A stretch of 23,980 nucleotides of DNA, taken from positions 1 to 23,980 of the forward strand of contig CAAEBO010000048.1 of assembly GCA_900754085.1 (NCBI GenBank), given 5' to 3'. The notes beneath the pieces are model-generated. The model made no database searches, was not told where the DNA came from, and saw only the letters and a list, made by a program, of their open reading frames with translations. Shown one piece after another: positions 1 through 6,107 of the stretch. This stretch comes from Clostridia bacterium. Lineage in GTDB: Bacteria > Bacillota > Clostridia > TANB77 > CAG-508. The translations under genes and the position numbers were made by a program. The first letter of the stretch is position 1. Each line of letters begins with the position of its first letter.

Positions 1-2
1 AT

Positions 3-713
3 AAAAATATTTCAGAAATACAATATATAGATAATTATATATTACTAATGCTAAATAATATTAATAATATAGATTTAAAACAATATAATACAAAAATAGA
101 AAACACAGAAAATTTAAATGAAGTGCTGAAAGAAGAAGAAAATTCTAAAAGTAATGATGTACAATATAGTATGATTCAAACGACAATTTTAAATTCGGAC
201 AAAAGTACAAATTGGCAAAATTTAAAGATCCAAATAGAAAATTTAAATAAAATTTGGCCATCAATAATAGTAGATTTATATAAAGCAAATGTTGAAAACA
301 ATAAACTAACAGACTTTAGTGATTTACTTAATGTATGTATTGGAAACATAAAGAAAGAAGATAAAGTAGAAACACTAAAAAATTTATCAAGATTATATGA
401 ATATATTCCTATATATTTAGAAAAAATTGTAGATGATAATCAACAGCTTGCGATTTCGAGAACAAAAGTAGATGTGATAAAAGCATATGTAAATATAAAT
501 TTAGAAAATTGGGAAGAACTAAAAAGCAACTTAGAAAATGCTATAAGCAACTTTGAAATAGTAGTTAATAACGTTAATGAAACTGAAAAAGAATACAATG
601 TAAAAAAAGCATATGTATTATTGCAGGAATTTAAAAATTCAGTAAACACACATGATATGGAAATATTGTTTAGCAAGTATAAAAATTTAATGGAAGAACT
701 TATTATCTTGTAA
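3..713 (+). CDS. C-terminal part of an unknown helical protein (5' partial)
   Basis: The reading frame is open from the left edge of the window, and the first ATG inside it (48) has no ribosome binding site, so this is most likely the 3' part of a longer gene. The visible 236 or so residues are charged, rich in Asn, Lys, Glu and Ile, and look almost wholly helical. They contain two tryptophan-bearing stretches (NWQNLK near the middle, NWEELK later) that could mark a repeated helical unit, each followed by a similar helix pattern. No signal peptide can be judged because the N-terminus is missing. No catalytic motif is visible and I do not recognise a named family. The stop codon overlaps the promoter of the next gene, so the two are probably transcribed separately as well as by read-through. 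Confidence 0.6.
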   Translation, partial: KNISEIQYIDNYILLMLNNINNIDLKQYNTKIENTENLNEVLKEEENSKSNDVQYSMIQTTILNSDKSTNWQNLKIQIENLNKIWPSIIVDLYKANVENNKLTDFSDLLNVCIGNIKKEDKVETLKNLSRLYEYIPIYLEKIVDDNQQLAISRTKVDVIKAYVNINLENWEELKSNLENAISNFEIVVNNVNETEKEYNVKKAYVLLQEFKNSVNTHDMEILFSKYKNLMEELIIL

Positions 714-736
714 AATATAATAATATATGGTAAAAT
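708..736 (+). promoter_or_regulatory. SigA-type promoter for the HD-domain gene
   Basis: TTGTAA (708-713) and TAAAAT (731-736) are separated by 17 bp, and TGG directly precedes the -10 as an extended TGn element. The -35 overlaps the stop codon of the upstream gene. Confidence 0.6.
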
Positions 737-770
737 ATTTAAGCTAAAAAAATAGAAAAGGATGTTGAAC

Positions 771-2336
771 ATGTATATAGGATATAATGAAGCAGAAAAA
801 TTTTTTAGGTTATTATATGATAAACCAAAGGGAATATTTTATGAACCAGATTTTGCTATTAATAGGAATAGTGGAGATTATGCAAATGAAGGATTAATTT
901 ATTATACAATTGAAATGGACGATATAAAGACTACACAAGCTTTTAGAAGAATGAGTAAAATTTTTCAACTAGGAACTAAATATTTAGGAGATAGCAATCT
1001 TATGCATTCCAGAGCAAAACATAGCAAAGGAACATATGCAAGAACAATGGAATTATTTATGCATCTTTTGGAAAATAACAATATAAAAGGAATTATTAAA
1101 AAATATGGTTACGAAAAATATATTGTAGCAGAGCTAATGAGAGGATTTTTGCATGACATTGGGCATGGTCCATTTTCACATACAATGGAAACAATTTGTA
1201 ATTTACCAAAAGGTTTTCACGAAGATATTGGTAAGAGAATGATTAATGAAAATGAAGAACTAAAAGAAAGATTAAATGCAGTGTGGCCAAATTTACCAGA
1301 GATAATGGAAGAGGTAGAAAAAAGAAATTTTTTAGGTTTAAATAGTTTGTTTGAAGGACAAATAGATGTTGACAGAGGAGATTTTTTACCAAGAGATAGT
1401 ATGGCATTGAGCTTAAATGATAATAATTCAGATGAAATAACAGAATTATTGCAAAAAGTAGAAATAAAAAAAGTAGTTATCGAGGGAAAGGGAAAATTAG
1501 TTCCTGTGTATCCTTATGAATGTTTGAATAAAATAGAAAAATTTTTAGAGTCAAGATTTAATAATTATCAAAAATATTATGAAGCACCTGAAGCAAAGGT
1601 TTATGATCACATTTATAAAGAATTTTCAGAAGAACTACTAAAATGTGAAGAAGAGCATAGTCTAAAAACATTTTTAAGAAATAACTACGAAAAAAATCCA
1701 GAAGAAATTGATTTGGATGAATACATTAGCTATAATGATATAGAATTTTTAAAAGGAATAATTGATGTATATGATAATACAAATAATAAAAAATTAAAAA
1801 GTTTAGCAAGAATATGTATTCCAGATGAAGAAAGCTATTATGCTCTATATTATGGGCTAATGGTAACAAATGAAGATGTGAATGAATATGGTAATATAGG
1901 AAGACTTTTACCTGAAAATGATAGATTTTTCAGAAGAATAGGCAAAATACCACAAGGTTCTACTAAAGCTTTAATTAAAGAAAGATATATAACACAAAAA
2001 TGTAGAAATGAAAAAGATTTAAAATATAAATTAAAAGAAATAAGAAAAGAATTAGGAGAAGAAGGTAAATTTACTCCAGAAGATTATGGCATTGCATATT
2101 ATATTTCTAAAAACAGCTTATATAAAAACAAAAAAGGAGAAGAAATATATGTAGAAGATGAAAATGGCAAAATTTATACTTTTGACAGTCATCCAAAAAG
2201 AAAAGTAGAACTTAAAAACTTTACAAATGTAGTAATTATAGTAGATAAAGAGAAACTAAAAGAAAAAACAAAAAATGAAAAAATAGTACAAAAAGTTACA
2301 GATATTTTAAGAGATAGAAAGAAAGAGGCAAGATAA
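771..2336 (+). CDS. HD-domain phosphohydrolase, SAMHD1/YdhJ-like (COG1078 type)
   Basis: This probably soluble metal-dependent phosphohydrolase belongs to the HD superfamily; relatives cleave dNTPs to deoxynucleosides and triphosphate or act on other nucleotides. The metal-site signature is complete: conserved His residues in HSRAKHSKG (about residues 79-85), the doublet in HDIGHGPFSH (128-137), and a later Asp in QIDVDRGDFLPRDS (about 197-210). This spacing and the HGPFSH extension fit the COG1078 group rather than short HD proteins. The C-terminal third is Lys/Glu-rich and not recognisable. An in-frame ATG at 762 abuts the AAAAGG ribosome binding site, so I prefer the ATG at 771, which sits 8 bases from it (521 residues). 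Substrate is not predictable from sequence. It lies just upstream of rnpB, which has its own promoter. Confidence 0.85.
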   Translation: MYIGYNEAEKFFRLLYDKPKGIFYEPDFAINRNSGDYANEGLIYYTIEMDDIKTTQAFRRMSKIFQLGTKYLGDSNLMHSRAKHSKGTYARTMELFMHLLENNNIKGIIKKYGYEKYIVAELMRGFLHDIGHGPFSHTMETICNLPKGFHEDIGKRMINENEELKERLNAVWPNLPEIMEEVEKRNFLGLNSLFEGQIDVDRGDFLPRDSMALSLNDNNSDEITELLQKVEIKKVVIEGKGKLVPVYPYECLNKIEKFLESRFNNYQKYYEAPEAKVYDHIYKEFSEELLKCEEEHSLKTFLRNNYEKNPEEIDLDEYISYNDIEFLKGIIDVYDNTNNKKLKSLARICIPDEESYYALYYGLMVTNEDVNEYGNIGRLLPENDRFFRRIGKIPQGSTKALIKERYITQKCRNEKDLKYKLKEIRKELGEEGKFTPEDYGIAYYISKNSLYKNKKGEEIYVEDENGKIYTFDSHPKRKVELKNFTNVVIIVDKEKLKEKTKNEKIVQKVTDILRDRKKEAR

Positions 2337-2337
2337 C

Positions 2338-2365
2338 TTGACTTTTTACATAAAAATGTTAAAAT
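2338..2365 (+). promoter_or_regulatory. SigA-type promoter of rnpB
   Basis: TTGACT (2338-2343) and TAAAAT (2360-2365) are 16 bp apart with an extended TGT before the -10. It starts 1 bp after the upstream stop codon, and predicts transcription starting at about 2372, exactly where the RNase P RNA fold begins. Confidence 0.8.
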
Positions 2366-2371
2366 AATTGA

Positions 2372-2712
2372 GAGTAAATTAGACAGTCGCGTATAGCAAG
2401 GTCGAAAGACAGCGTACGAGGAAAGTCCGGGCTCCATAGAGCAATGATGCTGGATAACGTCCAGTGAGGGAAACCTTAAGGAAAGTGCAACAGAAAATAA
2501 CCGCCCTATAAAAGGGTAAGGATGAAAAGGTGAGGTAAGAGCTTACCGCAAATATGGTGACATATTTGGTCAATGTAAACCCCATCTGGAGCAACACCGA
2601 GCTTGAGGGTTAAGACTGCTCGTCGTCCTCTTATTGGTGGCTTGAGCCATATGGTAACATATGGAATAGATAAATGACTGTCCTAGACAGAACCCGGCTT
2701 ACAGATTTACTT
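2372..2712 (+). ncRNA. rnpB: RNase P RNA, bacterial class A
   Basis: This is the catalytic RNA that trims 5' leaders from precursor tRNAs, working with the RnpA protein. The universal 5' core GAGGAAAGTCCGGGCTC is present near 2418-2434 and the 3' core ACAGAACCCGGCTTACAG near 2687-2704. The P1 helix closes by AGTAAAT (2373-2379) with ATTTACT (2705-2711), which fixes the ends to within a few bases. The segment GTGAGGTAAGAGCTTACCGC (near 2531-2550) and the later CCCCATCTGGAGCAA motif match the ancestral class A layout of E. coli rather than the class B form found in Bacillus. The length of about 341 nt is usual for class A. A promoter directly upstream and a terminator directly downstream frame it. 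Confidence 0.96.
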
Positions 2713-2728
2713 AATAATTAAAAAAATA

Positions 2729-2766
2729 AAACTTTAAGATATATTCTTAAAGTTTTTTGTTTTTTA
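2729..2766 (+). terminator. Rho-independent terminator of rnpB
   Basis: AAACTTTAAG (2729-2738) pairs perfectly with CTTAAAGTTT (2746-2755) around a 7-base loop, followed by a T-rich run to 2766. The stem is AT-rich. Confidence 0.75.
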
Positions 2767-2889
2767 TACAGTTTGAAAAAAGTTATTTACTTTAAAAAAT
2801 TAAGATAATTATAGGAGCTTCATATAATAAAATTTGATGGAAACTTTGCGATTACTTATCTATAAAAGGGCATTTAGAAAGGAAAAAGA

Positions 2890-2918
2890 TTGACATAAAG
2901 TATGGAGCGATATATAAT
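2890..2918 (+). promoter_or_regulatory. Perfect-consensus SigA promoter
   Basis: TTGACA (2890-2895) and TATAAT (2913-2918), both perfect hexamers, are separated by the ideal 17 bp. It is one of the strongest promoters in the window and drives the unknown gene that starts at 2972. The 120 bases between the rnpB terminator and this promoter hold nothing I can identify. Confidence 0.85.
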
Positions 2919-2971
2919 TAATAAAATTTTGTAATATCTGATAACAATAATTTTAATCAGGAGGAAAAAAT

Positions 2972-3952
2972 ATGAAAGTTTTAAATCAAAACCCAACTGA
3001 AAGACAACGGAAAGTAATTAAAGAGCTAGAGTGTACAGAAAGGGTTCTAACCAAGATAGCAACATGTATTTCAAATAGCGAGAAGAAAGCAGAGATATGT
3101 GTTTTGCCAGATGTAGGAAATGTTGACGAAACTATTTCAAACCAAATGTTTTATAATGGAACTCTGGCGTATTGGGAGACAGATGTACCATTTGTTCCAA
3201 TTGAACCAACAATGAATGTTAGTGGAATTAGCATTTATAGAATAAATAATGCATTACATCCATTGCAATTTATGGAACGAGTAGGAAAAGCTTTAAGAAA
3301 TAAGCGATACAACTGGAATTACGCAGCAAAAGATCAATTAATAGCTCTTATGAGTGCTACTGGAAAAGAATGCTTACAAAAAGGTCAGTATTTATTACTA
3401 AATATGCCAATAAACGAATATCAACAAAAAAATATGCAGGATGGGATTATAACACCTGGAAATTGGTTTTATGATAAAATAAAAACCTCAACAGATCTTA
3501 TTAGTGGCAAAAAGTTGGATTATCTTGAAGGAAAAGACGCAGAAAAATTTTATGCTATTATTAAAAGATTAGAAAGATATTATATAGATAGAAATGATTA
3601 TTTTGCAAATTTAGTATTAAAAGAAGCATATGACAAAAGAGTACTCTTGGCAACAAATTATGGAATGCCAACTTTAAATTCAGTAGCGATAGGTTGCTAT
3701 TGGCATTGCAAGATGTATCCATTAATAGTGAAACCTAAAAACAGAGTTTATTTAATGTATCCCAATTGGAATAATACTTTTAAATTGGAAAAAGAAGAAA
3801 TTTGTATTTCGCCATGTTCAATTAAGGCAGATGTAGATGAATGTTACGAAGAAAAAATACTCTCAGTGGCTTTAGAAAAATGTGCAGGGGATATAATAGA
3901 CAAGCTTATTCCAATTGCTATATTCACAAATAAGGGAATGAAGATTTATTAA
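2972..3952 (+). CDS. Unknown protein, 326 residues
   Basis: I do not recognise this protein. It is hydrophilic, has no signal peptide or membrane segment, and has no obvious nucleotide-binding or metal-hydrolase motif. It contains about ten cysteines, including GCYWHC (about residues 246-251) and ICISPC, but no regular zinc-ribbon spacing. The segment NWNYAAKDQLIALMSATGKE looks like an ordered helical core. The start is well supported: AGGAGG lies 6-7 bases before the ATG and a perfect-consensus promoter lies about 50 bp upstream. Its base composition is visibly higher in G+C than its neighbours and it uses codons such as CGG and GCG that are rare around it. It is a single-gene unit ended by a perfect 16-bp hairpin. 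Strong expression signals and unlike codon use suggest acquired or phage-derived origin, but that is inference. Confidence 0.75.
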   Translation: MKVLNQNPTERQRKVIKELECTERVLTKIATCISNSEKKAEICVLPDVGNVDETISNQMFYNGTLAYWETDVPFVPIEPTMNVSGISIYRINNALHPLQFMERVGKALRNKRYNWNYAAKDQLIALMSATGKECLQKGQYLLLNMPINEYQQKNMQDGIITPGNWFYDKIKTSTDLISGKKLDYLEGKDAEKFYAIIKRLERYYIDRNDYFANLVLKEAYDKRVLLATNYGMPTLNSVAIGCYWHCKMYPLIVKPKNRVYLMYPNWNNTFKLEKEEICISPCSIKADVDECYEEKILSVALEKCAGDIIDKLIPIAIFTNKGMKIY

Positions 3953-3987
3953 CCAAAAAAAGTGGTCTTGTACCACTTTTTTTGGTT
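3951..3987. terminator. Bidirectional terminator between converging genes
   Basis: A perfect 16-bp inverted repeat (3951-3966 with 3972-3987, loop CTTGT) has seven A's in the left arm and seven T's in the right arm. It therefore gives a T-run on either strand and can end both the unknown gene (plus) and the pseudouridine synthase gene (minus). Confidence 0.85.
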
Positions 3988-3995
3988 ATATACAA

Positions 3996-4877
3996 CTAAG
4001 AAAAATTTATAAATTTCATATCATTTGGGATAGGAGCTTCTAAAGTTAATACTTGTTTAGAAATTGGATGAATAAAAGTAATTTTATAACTATGTAAAGC
4101 TTGTCGAGAAATAAAAGACGAAGTAGTTCCATATAGGGTATCTCCTAATATTGGATGATTAATATAACTAAAATGTACTCTTATTTGATGTGTTCTACCA
4201 GTTTCTAAAAAAACATGAACCAAAGAAAGATTATTTTGTTCATTTAAAACATTATAATGCGTTATAGCAATATCACCATTAGGGTTTACAGCTCTTTCTA
4301 TTATGCTACCTTCTTTTCTTGCGATTGGAAAGCATAAAGTATCAGACTTTTTTTGAAGAAAGCCTGTAACAATAGCTAAATATTCCTTTTTAAATTCTTT
4401 TGTTTTCATTTGCTTAATTAAACATTCTTGAATATATTCATTTTTAGCAAATATGACGATTCCAGAAGTATCTTTATCAAGTCTATTTACTATTCTTATT
4501 TTTCTTTTCAAATTTAGTTCATCAAAATAGAATTTAACAGCATTAGATAGTGTGTTTTCATAATGCAACATAGAAGGATGAACAGGCATATTAGCTGGTT
4601 TGTTAATTACTAGGAGATATTCATCTTCATATATTATATCTAAAGGTATATTTGTAGCAACAATATTAGAATTATCCTCTACAAAATCAATTAAGATAGA
4701 AACTACATCATTGGTAGAAACTATTTTTTTTGTATATGTAGCAGTTTCATTTAAAAAGATATTATTAGACTGTTTTAACTTTGTTATTAATCTTGAAGAC
4801 AATTCAAATTCATTTTTTAATACATCTAGAACATTAATATAAGGATCATTTTGTTTTAATGTATAAGATAATTTCAT
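3996..4877 (-). CDS. RluA-family pseudouridine synthase
   Basis: The protein converts specific uridines to pseudouridine in rRNA or tRNA. An S4-like RNA-binding stretch (about residues 10-70, containing SSRLITKLKQSNNIFLN) precedes the catalytic domain. The family motif RLDKDTSG carries the catalytic Asp; most relatives read HRLD and here it is NRLD. Other family marks are DEYLLVINKPANMPVHPS, ETGRTHQIRVH and HPILGDTLYG. An ATG at 4892 is in frame, but it has no ribosome binding site and sits right against the -10 of the likely promoter. I therefore prefer the ATG at 4877, preceded by GGTGA, giving 293 residues that start MKLSYT as in many relatives. Which RNA position it modifies (RluC-, RluD- or TruC-like) cannot be decided here. 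It is transcribed opposite to its neighbours. Confidence 0.9.
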   Translation of the reverse strand: MKLSYTLKQNDPYINVLDVLKNEFELSSRLITKLKQSNNIFLNETATYTKKIVSTNDVVSILIDFVEDNSNIVATNIPLDIIYEDEYLLVINKPANMPVHPSMLHYENTLSNAVKFYFDELNLKRKIRIVNRLDKDTSGIVIFAKNEYIQECLIKQMKTKEFKKEYLAIVTGFLQKKSDTLCFPIARKEGSIIERAVNPNGDIAITHYNVLNEQNNLSLVHVFLETGRTHQIRVHFSYINHPILGDTLYGTTSSFISRQALHSYKITFIHPISKQVLTLEAPIPNDMKFINFS

Positions 4878-4892
4878 AATATCACCAGTCAT

Positions 4893-4921
4893 ATTATAAA
4901 TAATTAATTTAATAAAAGCAA
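4893..4921 (-). promoter_or_regulatory. SigA-type promoter of the pseudouridine synthase gene
   Basis: On the minus strand TTGCTT (4921-4916) and TATAAT (4898-4893) are 17 bp apart. The expected start of transcription is near 4886, leaving a leader of roughly 10 bases before the ATG at 4877. Confidence 0.55.
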
Positions 4922-4960
4922 TATCTACGCATAGAATGAGAATGATATATGAAAATATTA

Positions 4961-4989
4961 TTTACAAATTTACATAAATATGGTAATAT
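4961..4989 (+). promoter_or_regulatory. SigA-type promoter with extended -10
   Basis: TTTACA (4961-4966) and TAATAT (4984-4989) are 17 bp apart, with TGG as an extended -10. It drives the short unknown gene at 5033. Confidence 0.65.
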
Positions 4990-5032
4990 AGAAATGTAAC
5001 TAAAAACACAGCAAATACTAGGAGGTAATAGT

Positions 5033-5386
5033 ATGGAAACAGTAAAGTTTGAAGTAACTCGTGAACGGATGGATCAGAAGTTAGTAACAAAAAAGCACAG
5101 AGATGCTGAATACTTAAAGCATTTTGTCGAAACTATTCTGGGGCAGATAACAGATGTGGAAAGCGCAAAAACATTCTGCCAAATGATTGAAGAATACAAG
5201 AAAGAATCATATCAAGAAGAAAGTATTGTATTCAAAATTTTGGATTTGAAGGGAAGGAAAAAGATTGCGGAGTTAGAAGGCAGAGGAACGATTGATTTAG
5301 ACCTCGAGCTAGAAAAACTCGAAAAACTTTACGCTGAGGACGGAGAAACCAAAATTCGAAATATCATATCCAGAATAACGGCATAA
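5033..5386 (+). CDS. Unknown small acidic protein, 117 residues
   Basis: I do not recognise this protein. It is highly charged (many Glu, Lys, Asp), has no membrane segment or signal peptide, and is predicted almost entirely helical, ending in a likely coiled-coil stretch (IDLDLELEKLEKLYAEDG). It has a single cysteine and no catalytic motif. The start is firm: TAGGAGGT (5019-5026) lies 6 bases before the ATG, under an extended -10 promoter. Its base composition is clearly richer in G+C than rpsO and pnp next door, with codons such as CGG, CTG, CTC and ACG that are rare in this window. In that it resembles the unknown gene at 2972. It stands alone between a promoter and a terminator-like hairpin. 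A small regulatory or phage-derived protein is possible but not shown. Confidence 0.75.
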   Translation: METVKFEVTRERMDQKLVTKKHRDAEYLKHFVETILGQITDVESAKTFCQMIEEYKKESYQEESIVFKILDLKGRKKIAELEGRGTIDLDLELEKLEKLYAEDGETKIRNIISRITA

Positions 5387-5398
5387 GCAACCTTCTAA

Positions 5399-5430
5399 AA
5401 AGTGGAATCGTATAATAACGGTTCCACTTT
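5399..5430 (+). terminator. Terminator-like hairpin after the small unknown gene
   Basis: AAAGTGGAATCG (5399-5410) pairs with CGGTTCCACTTT (5419-5430) through 12 pairs, one of them T-G, with an 8-base loop. There is no T-run after the stem (GCCATTAAA), so termination may be weak. The remaining bases to the rpsO promoter at 5568 hold no gene or motif that I can identify. Confidence 0.5.
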
Positions 5431-5567
5431 GCCATTAAATAATAATAGAATAGAGATTAATAAATAAACATATAATATTGCTAAATAGTAAAATTAAAAG
5501 AGAATTTATAAAAGTAATAAGTAATATAAAAATTATCTAATAATGGCGGAAACATTAACTAAATTAC

Positions 5568-5596
5568 TTGATTTTTTATTTAAAATATAGTAAAAT
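5568..5596 (+). promoter_or_regulatory. SigA-type promoter of rpsO
   Basis: TTGATT (5568-5573) and TAAAAT (5591-5596) are 17 bp apart. Transcription would start near 5603, giving a leader of about 80 nt. Confidence 0.65.
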
Positions 5597-5602
5597 ATTT
5601 AA

Positions 5603-5682
5603 AGTCTTTATACTTAGCTATAGGATATAACACACCTAACTTTAGCTCAGTTTAAAGAATAAGAATTATAGGAGGTGTAAAC
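5603..5682 (+). promoter_or_regulatory. Possible self-regulating rpsO leader
   Basis: ACACCT (5632-5637) can pair with AGGTGT (5673-5678), which covers part of the GGAGGTG ribosome binding site. Inside that helix AACT (5638-5641) can pair with AGTT (5649-5652). A competing pairing, TAGG (5621-5624) with CCTA (5635-5638), would free the ribosome binding site. Ribosomal protein S15 controls its own translation through leader RNA structures in several bacteria. That this leader does so is inference. Confidence 0.4.
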
Positions 5683-5946
5683 ATGACAAAAGAAAGAAAA
5701 CAAGAAGTTATTAATACTTATAAAAGAGATGAAAAAGATACTGGGTCACCAGAAGTTCAAATCGCTCTTTTAACAGAAAGAATTAATGAGTTAACAGAAC
5801 ACTTAAAAGTTCACAAAAAAGACAACCATTCAAGAAGAGGTCTTTTAAAGATGGTTGGAAAAAGAAGAAACTTATTAAATTACTTAGCTAAAAAAGATGT
5901 TCAAAGATATAGGGACATAATAGCAAAATTAGGTTTAAGAAAATAG
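5683..5946 (+). CDS. rpsO: 30S ribosomal protein S15
   Basis: S15 binds the 16S rRNA three-way junction of the platform early in small-subunit assembly. The 87-residue length is usual for bacteria. The family signature is clear: DTGSPEVQIALLTERI (about residues 19-34), LTEHLKVHKKDNHSRRGLL with its conserved HKKD and HSRRGL, and a C-terminal YLAKKDVQRY. The ATG follows GGAGGTG at good distance. Codon use is that of a highly expressed AT-rich gene. It sits immediately before pnp, an arrangement found in many bacteria, with a hairpin between them. The leader may be folded for self-control. Confidence 0.98.
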   Translation: MTKERKQEVINTYKRDEKDTGSPEVQIALLTERINELTEHLKVHKKDNHSRRGLLKMVGKRRNLLNYLAKKDVQRYRDIIAKLGLRK

Positions 5947-5954
5947 TATACAAC

Positions 5955-5980
5955 TTTAGGGCGTTATCATACGCCCTAAA
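5955..5980 (+). terminator. Strong rpsO-pnp intergenic hairpin without a T-run
   Basis: TTTAGGGCGT (5955-5964) pairs perfectly with ACGCCCTAAA (5971-5980) around TATCAT. No T-run follows (ATGGTATAAA). It may be a weak terminator or a processing/stability hairpin that sets the ratio of rpsO to pnp mRNA. A TATAAT at 6038-6043 upstream of pnp has no well-spaced -35. Confidence 0.5.
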
Positions 5981-6107
5981 ATGGTATAAAGAATACTTAT
6001 TTATTAATTTAGAAAGTAGCTTGTATTCTGAACTATGTATAATAATTTAGAATAGAGGTTACATCTAATAATAAATAAGTAAAATAATTATTAGAGGAGA
6101 GATGAAA

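Noticed and set aside
2372..2712. Small minus-strand open frames across the RNase P RNA
   Set aside because: The RNA core motifs are unmistakable and the frames have no start signals.
2844..2900. An 18-codon frame after a GGAG sequence upstream of the 2972 gene
   Set aside because: Too short, poorly spaced, and it would end inside the promoter of the next gene.
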